Positions 7,335 through 13,104 of a stretch of DNA of 13,252 bases are shown here, one piece after another; position 1 is the stretch's first letter, and every line of letters starts with the position of its first letter. The position numbers were made by a program, and so were the translations under genes. Location of the stretch: assembly GCA_017483235.1 (NCBI GenBank), contig JAFULE010000128.1, forward strand, positions 1-13,252. The letters are read 5' to 3'. The notes beneath the pieces were generated by a model. The model did not search any database and was not told where the DNA came from. It was given only the letters and a program-made list of their open reading frames with translations. The stretch comes from Faecalibacterium sp. (lineage in GTDB: Bacteria; Bacillota; Clostridia; Oscillospirales; Ruminococcaceae).

Positions 7335-7367
7335 GCCCGCTGCCGGCAGCTCGGCGGCGGGCTTTTT
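7335..7367 (+). terminator. Rho-independent terminator after hup
   Basis: An 11-base-pair stem (7335-7345 with 7352-7362, one G-T wobble), a 6-base loop and TTTTT at 7363-7367. It separates the abundant hup message from rqcP downstream, allowing partial readthrough. Confidence 0.9.
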
Positions 7368-7391
7368 CCTGTAAACAAGAAAGGAATTCCC

Positions 7392-7637
7392 ATGCGTATC
7401 GATAAATATCTGAAAGTGTCCCGCCTGATCAAGCGCCGCACCGTTGCCAACGAAGTAGCCGACGCCGGCCGCATTTTTGTCAACGGTAAGGTGGTCAAGG
7501 CCAGCTATAACGTACAGATCGGTGACGAGATCGAGATCACCTTTGGCAACCGCCCGGTCAAGGTTCGTGTGCTGAACAGCGACGAACCCCGCACCAAGGA
7601 CATTGCCCGCGAGATGTACGAGATTATCAGCGAATAA
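7392..7637 (+). CDS. rqcP: S4-domain RNA-binding protein RqcP (YabO)
   Basis: This 81-residue protein is almost entirely one S4 RNA-binding fold: RIDKYLKVSRLIKRRTVANEVADAGRIFVNGK followed by the GDEIEI strand. In Bacillus subtilis the equivalent YabO, now RqcP, stabilises peptidyl-tRNA on obstructed 50S subunits during RqcH-driven alanine tailing in ribosome quality control. The assignment rests on fold, length and position between hup and yabP, as in many Firmicutes. The ATG follows AAAGGAAT 12 bases downstream of the hup terminator region. A heat-shock S4 protein of the HslR type is the alternative, but the neighbourhood favours RqcP. Confidence 0.88.
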   Translation: MRIDKYLKVSRLIKRRTVANEVADAGRIFVNGKVVKASYNVQIGDEIEITFGNRPVKVRVLNSDEPRTKDIAREMYEIISE

Positions 7638-7690
7638 CCGCCCTTGGCAGTGCATACAATGTGGCAAAACCCAACGAAAGGGGCCTGCCT

Positions 7691-7984
7691 ATGCCAACCA
7701 CGCGCGAAGCTGCTCAGCCTTCGGCCGGTCTGCCGCATCATCTCATTCTGGAAGACCGGGAAAAACTGACCATTACCGGCGTGACCCGGGTGCTGAGTTG
7801 TGACGAAGCCACTGCCTGTATGGATACCTCCAAAGGGCGGCTTACCCTGATCGGCCGGCAGCTTTCGGTGTGCGAGCTCAGTCTGGAAAAGGGCGAAGTG
7901 CGGCTGAGCGGCAGGGTGGATCAGCTGGAATATGCCGAAACACGGGAAAGCGCAGGCGGCTTTTTCCGCCGTCTGGTGCGGTAA
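7691..7984 (+). CDS. yabP: Sporulation protein YabP
   Basis: A 97-residue protein of the YabP/YqfC family: HHLILEDREKLTITGVTRVLSCDEATACMDTSKGRLTLIGRQLSVCELSLEKGEVRLSGRVDQLEY. In Bacillus the gene is expressed in the mother cell and is needed for normal spore formation; its biochemical role is not settled. I chose ATG 7691 because AAAGGGG stands just upstream. An in-frame GTG at 7661 lacks a ribosome binding site. The stop codon overlaps the start of yabQ (TAATG), so the two are translationally coupled, as in Bacillus. Its presence suggests the organism belongs to a spore-forming lineage. Confidence 0.9.
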   Translation: MPTTREAAQPSAGLPHHLILEDREKLTITGVTRVLSCDEATACMDTSKGRLTLIGRQLSVCELSLEKGEVRLSGRVDQLEYAETRESAGGFFRRLVR

Positions 7985-8415
7985 TGCCGCCGCAGGTGTC
8001 GCCCGGCCTTGCAGCAGGGGATATTCTGTGTGGGTTGGGGCTGGGCTTTCTGGTGGGGCTTTTGCGCTGCGGCCTGCCGGTACGGCGGGGCGCGGTTTGC
8101 TTTTTGGCCGACTTTTTTGCGGTAGGGTTTGGGCTGCTGCTGGCGCAAAGCTATGCGGTGCGGTATGCGGCGGCGGGCGAGCTGCGCTGGTATCTGCCGG
8201 CAGCGGTGCTGCTGGGCGCAGTTTCGGTACAGGTCACGCTGGGACCGGTGGCAGAGCTTGCTTTTTTACCGGCAAAAAAGCTTTGGCGTACCGTTTTTTT
8301 ATTCCTGCGCCGCCGCCACAGGGCGCACAAAGACAAGCAACGCAAAAAAGCAATGGAAAATCGCAAAAAACAGTTGCAAAACCAGCAAAAGGTGTTGTAT
8401 AATTCCAATGTGTGA
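7984..8415 (+). CDS. yabQ: Sporulation membrane protein YabQ
   Basis: A 143-residue integral membrane protein with hydrophobic segments at about residues 12-32, 37-57 and 68-95, then a strongly basic C-terminal tail (RRRHRAHKDKQRKKA, then repeated lysine and glutamine). In Bacillus YabQ is needed for spore cortex formation and is located in the membranes around the forespore. Identification rests on membrane topology, length, coupling to yabP and location before divIC; sequence conservation in this family is low. The start is the ATG overlapping the yabP stop. Its last codons contain the divIC promoter. Confidence 0.85.
   Translation: MPPQVSPGLAAGDILCGLGLGFLVGLLRCGLPVRRGAVCFLADFFAVGFGLLLAQSYAVRYAAAGELRWYLPAAVLLGAVSVQVTLGPVAELAFLPAKKLWRTVFLFLRRRHRAHKDKQRKKAMENRKKQLQNQQKVLYNSNV
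8374..8403 (+). promoter_or_regulatory. Promoter of divIC inside the 3' end of yabQ
   Basis: TTGCAA at 8374-8379, an 18-base spacer and TATAAT at 8398-8403, a good vegetative promoter. It would let divIC and yabR be expressed during growth even when yabP and yabQ are silent. Confidence 0.75.
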
Positions 8416-8455
8416 AAGTCTGTCTGTGGCTTAACACAGAAAGGAGATTGCGCCT

Positions 8456-8761
8456 ATGGCTCGTCAAATCGTGCAGAACAAACCCAAGCGCGGCGTTCCG
8501 GCCTTGCTGCTTCGGTGCGTGTTTCTGCTGGTGATCATCAGCATGCTTACGGCATATATCTCCAATCAGGTCACCATTTCCTCCAAGCGTCAGCAGCTGG
8601 AAGCTGTGCAGGCTCAGCTGACCGCGCAGCAGCAGGCCAATGAAGAGCTGGCCCGTGTGCTGGAAGGTGACGAAGACGAGATCAACGAGCGCATTGCCCG
8701 CGACACTTACGGGTATGCGGCTCCCAACGAGCGTGTGTTTGTTGACATTTCCGGTAAATAA
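8456..8761 (+). CDS. divIC: Septum formation initiator DivIC/FtsB family protein
   Basis: A 101-residue bitopic membrane protein: basic cytoplasmic N-terminus (about 1-14), one membrane segment (about 15-36), then a coiled coil (about 42-72, QQLEAVQAQLTAQQQANEEL) and a short C-terminal part with INERIARDTYGYAAPNERVF, the family ending. DivIC works outside the membrane with FtsL and DivIB in the divisome to activate septal peptidoglycan synthesis. The ATG is preceded by AAGGAG. Position after yabQ and before yabR is the same as in Bacillus subtilis. Its own promoter inside yabQ fits a constitutive division role. Confidence 0.93.
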   Translation: MARQIVQNKPKRGVPALLLRCVFLLVIISMLTAYISNQVTISSKRQQLEAVQAQLTAQQQANEELARVLEGDEDEINERIARDTYGYAAPNERVFVDISGK

Positions 8762-8826
8762 GGGGCAGGGCAGCCATTGCGGTATCGGCAGCCCGGCCAC
8801 CAATATAGAATGAGGAGTATCAGGTT

Positions 8827-9315
8827 TTGGCAATCGAGGTAGGAAACGTATTTGAAGGAAAAGTAACCGGTGTAAAGCCCTTTGGTGCTTTTGTGGCGCT
8901 GCCCGAAGGCAAAAGCGGCATGGTTCACATTTCCGAAGTATCCAACGAGTTCGTGCAGGACATCAATACTGTACTGAAAGAGGGCCAGCAGGTGAATGTC
9001 AAGGTCATTAACATTGCAGCCGACGGCAAGATTGCGCTGTCCATCAAGCAGCTGCTGCCCAAGCCTGAGCGCAGCAATGCCCCCCGTGCCCCCCGCGGCG
9101 ATTTCAATGGTCGGCCTGCAGGCGGCGGCAACAATCGCCGTGCTCCCCGCAACGAGGCTCCCCGTGTGTGGCAGCCTCGCCAGACCGTGAAAACCGAAAA
9201 CATGAGCTTTGAGGATATGATGAGCCGTTTCAAAAGCCAGAGCGAAGATAAGCTGGGCGATCTGGATCTGGATCATCCCAAGCGCCGTGGCGGCGCTTCC
9301 CGCGGGCGTCGTTGA
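8827..9315 (+). CDS. yabR: S1-domain RNA-binding protein (YabR type), TTG start
   Basis: A 162-residue protein with one S1 domain (about residues 5-75: GNVFEGKVTGVKPFGAFVAL, KSGMVHISEVS, GQQVNVKVINI, GKIALSIKQLLP). A low-complexity basic tail follows, rich in Arg, Gly, Pro and Asn (NGRPAGGGNNRRAPRN), ending in RRGGASRGRR. The S1 domain binds single-stranded RNA as in polynucleotide phosphorylase and ribosomal protein S1; the basic tail probably adds unspecific RNA affinity. Position behind divIC matches yabR. The start is a TTG at 8827, supported by GAGGAG 9 bases upstream and by the homologous beginning AIEVGNVFEGKV. The nearest ATG, at 8810, is out of frame. Confidence 0.88.
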   Translation: MAIEVGNVFEGKVTGVKPFGAFVALPEGKSGMVHISEVSNEFVQDINTVLKEGQQVNVKVINIAADGKIALSIKQLLPKPERSNAPRAPRGDFNGRPAGGGNNRRAPRNEAPRVWQPRQTVKTENMSFEDMMSRFKSQSEDKLGDLDLDHPKRRGGASRGRR

Positions 9316-9341
9316 TCGGCTGCAACCAAATCAAAAGTCGG

Positions 9342-9375
9342 GCCTGTTCCATCTGGTATGGGGCAGGCTTGTTTT
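9342..9375 (+). terminator. Probable terminator after yabR
   Basis: GCCTGTTCC (9342-9350) pairs with GGGGCAGGC (9360-9368) over 9 base pairs including wobbles, then TTGTTTT. It is weaker than the hup and MATE terminators and lies just before the next ribosome binding site. Confidence 0.6.
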
Positions 9376-9399
9376 GTGGCAAAAAAGAAAGGAATCTGT

Positions 9400-10560
9400 A
9401 TGTCTCACCAGTTTCAACTGATCGCACCCTGCTACTTTGGCTGCGAATCTACTGCAAGCTTTGAATTAAAGCGTATCGGTGCACAGGATATCAAGGTCAC
9501 CGACGGCCGTCTGGCCTTTTCTGGCGGCGCCGAGATGATCGCGGCGGCAAACCTGAACCTGCGTACCGTCGAGCGTGTTCTGATTTTGCTGAAAACCTAC
9601 AAGGCCGAAACCTTCGATGAACTGTTCGACGGTGTGTACTCCATCCCTTGGGAAGAGCTGCTGCCTGCCGATGCCGAGTTCCCGGTCAAGGGTTCATCTC
9701 TGTCCAGCCAGCTGTCCAGCGTACCGGCCTGCCAGGGTGTGGTGAAAAAGGCGATCGTCAACCGTCTGATGAAGTACCACAGGGTATCCACCCTGCCCGA
9801 AACCGGTACCTTGTACCGCGTGCGGTTCTCGATCCGCAAGAATATCTGCGAGGTCATGCTGGACACCACCGGCGACGGCCTGCACAAGCGCGGTTACCGC
9901 CGCAACTCCACCGAAGCCCCCATCAAGGAAACACTGGCTGCCACCATTGCCGACATCGGCCGTGTGCGCCGCGACAGCCTTGTGATGGATCCGTTCTGCG
10001 GCAGCGGCACCATGGTGATTGAAGCTGCGCAGAAAGCGCTGAACATTGCCCCCGGCCTGAAGCGCCGCTTTGCTGCCGAGCGCTATGGCTTTATCCATGC
10101 ATCGGTCTGGGCCGAGCAGCGCCGTAAGGCTTTGGACGAATCCAAGCTGGATGCTGCATTCGAGGGTGTTGGTTATGATATCGACCCCGCTGCTGTGGCG
10201 CTGGCCAATGCAAACGCAAAACTGGCCGGCGTAGAAAAGCGCTGCCGTTTCGAGGTGGCCGACGTGCGCAATTTCCAGGCCAGTCCCGAGGCCATTGTGC
10301 TTACCAACCCCCCGTACGGCGAGCGTCTGGGCAGTTTGAACGAAGCAGCCAATCTGGCCCGGATCTTTGGCCAGCGCATGACCGAACATCCGGCTGCCGG
10401 TGTGAATGTCATCACCGCTGATATGGAGTTTGAAACCCATTATGGCAAGCGTGCCACCAAGCGCCGCAAAATGTACAACGGCATGATCCCTTGCCAGATC
10501 TATATGTATTATGACGCCCCCAAGCGCGAGGGCGGCTTTGTGGACAAGCGCAAAAAGTAA
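9400..10560 (+). CDS. THUMP-domain class I SAM-dependent RNA methyltransferase (RlmL/YpsC family)
   Basis: A 386-residue protein with an N-terminal ferredoxin-like plus THUMP RNA-binding part (about residues 1-160, with KGSSLSSQLSSVPACQGVVKKAIV). A methyltransferase domain follows, with the SAM-binding motif DPFCGSGT at 197-204 and the catalytic NPPYGERL at 303-310. The NPPY tetrad is typical of enzymes that methylate an exocyclic amino group of a base. RlmL makes N2-methylguanosine in 23S rRNA; Bacillus YpsC is the near relative. The substrate here is inferred as rRNA and could differ. The ATG at 9400 follows AAAGAAAGGA; an in-frame ATG at 9358 would run through the terminator hairpin and is less likely. 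Confidence 0.92.
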   Translation: MSHQFQLIAPCYFGCESTASFELKRIGAQDIKVTDGRLAFSGGAEMIAAANLNLRTVERVLILLKTYKAETFDELFDGVYSIPWEELLPADAEFPVKGSSLSSQLSSVPACQGVVKKAIVNRLMKYHRVSTLPETGTLYRVRFSIRKNICEVMLDTTGDGLHKRGYRRNSTEAPIKETLAATIADIGRVRRDSLVMDPFCGSGTMVIEAAQKALNIAPGLKRRFAAERYGFIHASVWAEQRRKALDESKLDAAFEGVGYDIDPAAVALANANAKLAGVEKRCRFEVADVRNFQASPEAIVLTNPPYGERLGSLNEAANLARIFGQRMTEHPAAGVNVITADMEFETHYGKRATKRRKMYNGMIPCQIYMYYDAPKREGGFVDKRKK

Positions 10561-10567
10561 AACGAAT

Positions 10568-11920
10568 ATGGCACGCACATTGAATATGACACAGGGCAAG
10601 CCGATGAAGCTGCTGTTCCTGTTTGCGTTGCCCTTGATGGGCGGCAATGTATTTCAGCAGCTGTACACGGTGGTGGATACCGCCATTGTGGGGCGGGGCG
10701 TGGGCCTTGATGCACTGGCCGCGCTGGGCACCGTCGATTGTCTGAACTGGATGATGCTTGGCCTTGCGCAGGGCTTTACACAGGGCTTTTCGGTGCGCAT
10801 CTCGCAGAAATACGGCGAAGGCGACCTGCCGCGGCTGAAACAGATCGTGGCGCAGTCGGCTGTGCTTACAGTGCTTATTGCACTGTGCGGTGCAGTGCTC
10901 AGTCAGCTTTGTTTGCCGTTGTTTTTGCGCATGCTGCGCGTTCCGCCCCAACTGCAGGGTATGGCGGCGCTGTATACCCGCATCCTGTTTGGTGGTTTTC
11001 CGGCGGTGATGTTCTTTAACTATTGTTCGGCGGTATTGCGCGCTGTGGGCGACAGCAAAACCCCGCTGATGGCGATGAGTGCGGCCGCGGTATCCAATAT
11101 CATTCTGGATGCGGTGGCGGTGTTCTGGCTGGGGTGGGGCATTGCCGGTGCGGCGGCTGCCACGGTGGCGGCACAGATCTTGTCCGGTATAATCTGTGTT
11201 TGGCGTATTCTCAAAACCCCCGAACTGCATTTCAGCCGCAGCCTGCTGAAACCGGACGCTGCACTTTGCGCTGACCTTGCGCGTTTGGGTGCGCCAATGG
11301 CGATAAAAAATGTGATCATTGCGCTGGGCGGTATGGTCATCCAAACGGTGGTCAACGGTTTTACAATGAGCTTTATCGCCGGTTTTACCGCCACCAACAA
11401 GCTGTACGGCCTGCTGGAAATCGCAGCCCTTTCCTACGGCTATGCGGTCACCACCTATGTGGGGCAAAACTACGGTGCCGGCAATTACAGCCGCATTCGC
11501 TGCGGCATGAAAGCGGCGGTGGTCCTGTCGCTGTCTACCGCAGCGGTCATTGCCGGGCTGATGGTCGGTTTTGGCCGGCCGATCACTTTGCTGTTCATCT
11601 CGGCTGAAGACGCGGCATTGGTGGCCGCTGCCGGGCAGACGGCGTATCACTATCTGTGTGTGATGAGTGCTGCGCTGCCGGTGCTGTATCTGTTGTATGT
11701 GTATCAGGCGGCACTGCAGGGCATGGGCAACAGCGTTGTTCCCATGCTTTCGGGCATCATCGAATTTGCGCTGCGTCTGGGCGGTGCAGCCCTGATCGCC
11801 TTTACCGGTTATCAAAACGGCATTTTTGGGGCCGAGGTTTCGGCCTGGATCGGTGCAGCCGTTTTTCTGGGCATTCATTACTACCGCAGCGTCAAACGCA
11901 TGGAACAAACACAATCCTGA
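10568..11920 (+). CDS. MATE family multidrug/toxin efflux transporter
   Basis: A 450-residue polytopic membrane protein with about twelve hydrophobic segments. Its beginning, LLFLFALPLMGGNVFQQLYT followed by VVDTAIVGRGVG, is the hallmark of the clostridial MATE group. The two halves are related. Family members export cationic drugs and metabolites using a sodium or proton gradient; the substrate cannot be predicted. The start is weakly defined: ATG 10568 lies 7 bases after the methyltransferase stop without a clear ribosome binding site. ATG 10586 (MTQGKPMKLL) is an alternative, and translation may be coupled to the gene upstream. A strong terminator closes the unit. Confidence 0.93.
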   Translation: MARTLNMTQGKPMKLLFLFALPLMGGNVFQQLYTVVDTAIVGRGVGLDALAALGTVDCLNWMMLGLAQGFTQGFSVRISQKYGEGDLPRLKQIVAQSAVLTVLIALCGAVLSQLCLPLFLRMLRVPPQLQGMAALYTRILFGGFPAVMFFNYCSAVLRAVGDSKTPLMAMSAAAVSNIILDAVAVFWLGWGIAGAAAATVAAQILSGIICVWRILKTPELHFSRSLLKPDAALCADLARLGAPMAIKNVIIALGGMVIQTVVNGFTMSFIAGFTATNKLYGLLEIAALSYGYAVTTYVGQNYGAGNYSRIRCGMKAAVVLSLSTAAVIAGLMVGFGRPITLLFISAEDAALVAAAGQTAYHYLCVMSAALPVLYLLYVYQAALQGMGNSVVPMLSGIIEFALRLGGAALIAFTGYQNGIFGAEVSAWIGAAVFLGIHYYRSVKRMEQTQS

Positions 11921-11925
11921 AACGG

Positions 11926-11972
11926 CAGCTGCCGCAGGGCTCCCAATGGGGCTTGTGCGGCAGCTGTTTTTT
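11926..11972 (+). terminator. Strong Rho-independent terminator after the MATE gene
   Basis: CAGCTGCCGCA (11926-11936) and TGCGGCAGCTG (11956-11966) form a perfect 11-base-pair stem, followed by six T. It marks the border between the housekeeping genes and the accessory region. Confidence 0.93.
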
Positions 11973-11994
11973 GTGTGGAGAGAAAGGATGTCTT

Positions 11995-12038
11995 GAATTT
12001 CAGAAAAATTGGAATTTCAGGTACTTTTTTCTGAAAAT
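11995..12038 (+). repeat. Direct and inverted GAATTTCAG repeats upstream of the unknown gene
   Basis: GAATTTCAG occurs at 11995-12003 and 12012-12020, two copies 17 bases apart. CTGAAAAT at 12031-12038 is nearly their inverse complement. The block lies in AT-rich DNA between the terminator and the promoter region and may be a regulator-binding site or a small hairpin. Confidence 0.5.
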
Positions 12039-12046
12039 GGCAAAAG

Positions 12047-12083
12047 TGTAACGCCTTTTGTAACACGGGGTTGCTATTATAAT
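12047..12083 (+). promoter_or_regulatory. Promoter candidate of the unknown gene with TGTAAC direct repeats at the -35 region
   Basis: TATAAT at 12078-12083, within TTGCTATTATAAT, is a good -10. No proper -35 element lies at 16-18 bases. Instead TGTAAC occurs at 12047-12052 and 12059-12064, 12 bases apart, covering the -35 region. Such spacing resembles direct-repeat sites of response regulators, so activator-dependent transcription is inferred. Confidence 0.5.
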
Positions 12084-12112
12084 GCCAGCAAGCAGCGAAG
12101 GAGGTGAGCCGG

Positions 12113-12541
12113 ATGGTCGAAGGCGTATGGTGCAGCGAAGCACAAAAGACCCTGATCTGCGTGGATTCCTACACAGACGGTGTGCTGAAAGGGCGCATCT
12201 GCAACCCAACCCGCAAGATGGCCGGCTTTGACAGTCTTTCGCAATTTCTTGTAAAAATGGAAACGCTTCTGGACGAATTACAAATGCCGCAGGCTTATAC
12301 AGCAACGCGGACCTTTCCCACCGACGTGTGCCGAATACCGGATACAAAACCGGATACATACCTGCAAAAAGGTATACTGGCAACCTTTGAGGTCAAGGTG
12401 ATTTTCCGGCGGCACACCAGTTGGCAGGGTGTTATTACATGGCAGGAAAAACGGCAGGAACAAAGTTTTCGAAGCGTTCTTGAGCTGGTTCTTCTCATGG
12501 ACAGCGCCCTGCGGGCAACCGAAAGGAGGGAATACGCATAG
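12113..12541 (+). CDS. Unrecognised 142-aa protein upstream of a c-di-GMP riboswitch
   Basis: I do not recognise a named family. The protein has no signal peptide or membrane segment and looks cytoplasmic, with mixed alpha/beta character. It begins MVEGVWCSEAQKTLICVDSY and DGVLKGRICNP. A helical stretch SLSQFLVKMETLLDELQMPQ follows, then a strand region ATFEVKVIFRRHTSWQGVITW and a C-terminal helix SFRSVLELVLLMDSALRA. I have a vague memory of similar clostridial proteins next to surface-protein genes, but cannot name one. ATG 12113 is 8 bases after a perfect AAGGAGG; the in-frame GTG at 12104 overlaps that site and is rejected. It ends in TAG. A c-di-GMP riboswitch and a secreted protein follow within 170 bases, so a link to surface structures is inferred. 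Confidence 0.75.
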   Translation: MVEGVWCSEAQKTLICVDSYTDGVLKGRICNPTRKMAGFDSLSQFLVKMETLLDELQMPQAYTATRTFPTDVCRIPDTKPDTYLQKGILATFEVKVIFRRHTSWQGVITWQEKRQEQSFRSVLELVLLMDSALRATERREYA

Positions 12542-12547
12542 CAGACA

Positions 12548-12575
12548 GTGACTGCAGAGCTTTTATTCCTATATT
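12548..12575 (+). promoter_or_regulatory. Weak promoter candidate for the riboswitch transcript
   Basis: GTGACT at 12548-12553, a 16-base spacer and TATATT at 12570-12575. The predicted start near 12582 falls just before the first paired base of the riboswitch (12584), which supports it. Readthrough from the upstream gene is also possible. Confidence 0.4.
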
Positions 12576-12583
12576 AACCGAAA

Positions 12584-12680
12584 GAAATACCTGAAAATGG
12601 CAAACCGTCCGAAAGGGCGGGACGCAAAGCAAGGGGCCTAAAGCCAACACAGGTCACGGCAGCCCGGCTGCCAGTGTTTC
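12584..12680 (+). promoter_or_regulatory. Cyclic-di-GMP-I riboswitch (GEMM-I)
   Basis: The core matches the GEMM-I consensus. GGCAAACC is followed by a 6-base-pair stem closed by a GAAA tetraloop (12605-12610 with 12615-12620), then GGGACGCAAAGC, then GGCCTAAAGCC, which is the tetraloop-receptor region. A hairpin GGCAGC-CCG-GCTGCC spans 12658-12672. The closing P1 stem pairs 12584-12590 with 12674-12680. The base before CAAACC is G (12600), the identity associated with c-di-GMP rather than cGAMP binding. No terminator lies between the aptamer and the gene; the AAGGAGA site at 12697-12703 is only 17 bases away, so control of translation is the likelier mode. The GAAAT before the ATG (12706-12710) repeats the P1 5' strand and could pair with the P1 3' strand when the aptamer opens; this is inference. 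Confidence 0.92.
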
Positions 12681-12711
12681 GATTTCCAAACTAACCAAGG
12701 AGATTGAAATT

Positions 12712-13104
12712 ATGGCAAAAAGAATCAAGCGTTTTTTGGCAATGGCAGCAGTGCTTGCACTGTGCGTCAGCATTCTGAGTGTACCGGCTTCGGCAGATGG
12801 ATACAAAGAAAGCTACAATTACGAATGGTACGAGGTTTACGTACAGGGCAAACTGGTAGACAGCGACCGAGGTAAAGACGGCAACCACACCTGGCTGGTT
12901 TCCGGAGTGTACAGCTGGGATGTCACCATCGACGGAAACACCATGAAATGGTACGCCGGCAAGCAGAACGGCGAGGTGGACCTGACCCAGTTCCTGCCCG
13001 CAGGTTATACCGTTGGCAAGTTCGAAAAGACTCATTCCAGCGTGGAAGGCGTCAATGCACAGGATAAAAACTACGACAACGCCATCATCACGGTAACCAT
13101 TTAA
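12712..13104 (+). CDS. Secreted protein under c-di-GMP riboswitch control; N-terminal part of a proline-repeat surface protein
   Basis: A 130-residue open frame. It begins with a signal peptide: basic MAKRIKRF, a hydrophobic core to about residue 24, and a likely cleavage after ASA (residue 28). The mature part is rich in Tyr, Trp, Thr and Val (YNYEWYEVYVQGKLVDSD, HTWLVSGVYSWDVTIDG, MKWYAGKQNGEVDLTQFLPA), suggesting a beta-sandwich extracellular domain; I do not recognise the family. AAGGAGA stands 8 bases before the ATG. The frame stops at TAA 13102-13104, but the same frame then reads on into a (PTPE)n tract, so the ancestral protein was probably longer and wall-associated. A c-di-GMP riboswitch upstream fits an adhesin or matrix role, since c-di-GMP controls the motile-to-sessile change. 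Confidence 0.75.
   Translation: MAKRIKRFLAMAAVLALCVSILSVPASADGYKESYNYEWYEVYVQGKLVDSDRGKDGNHTWLVSGVYSWDVTIDGNTMKWYAGKQNGEVDLTQFLPAGYTVGKFEKTHSSVEGVNAQDKNYDNAIITVTI

Noticed and set aside
10412..11914. 500-residue minus-strand open frame opposite the MATE gene
   Set aside because: It has a His/Gln/Arg-rich composition without domains, and the opposite strand carries a clear transporter.
859..12541. UAG reassigned to glutamine genome-wide
   Set aside because: The 142-aa gene ends plausibly at TAG (12539-12541), and a second interruption uses TAA, which terminates many genes here. A suppressor tRNA cannot be excluded, but recoding is not supported.
12584..12680. cGAMP-specific (GEMM-Ib) riboswitch
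   Set aside because: The discriminating base before CAAACC is G, the form linked to c-di-GMP. Only binding data could settle it fully.
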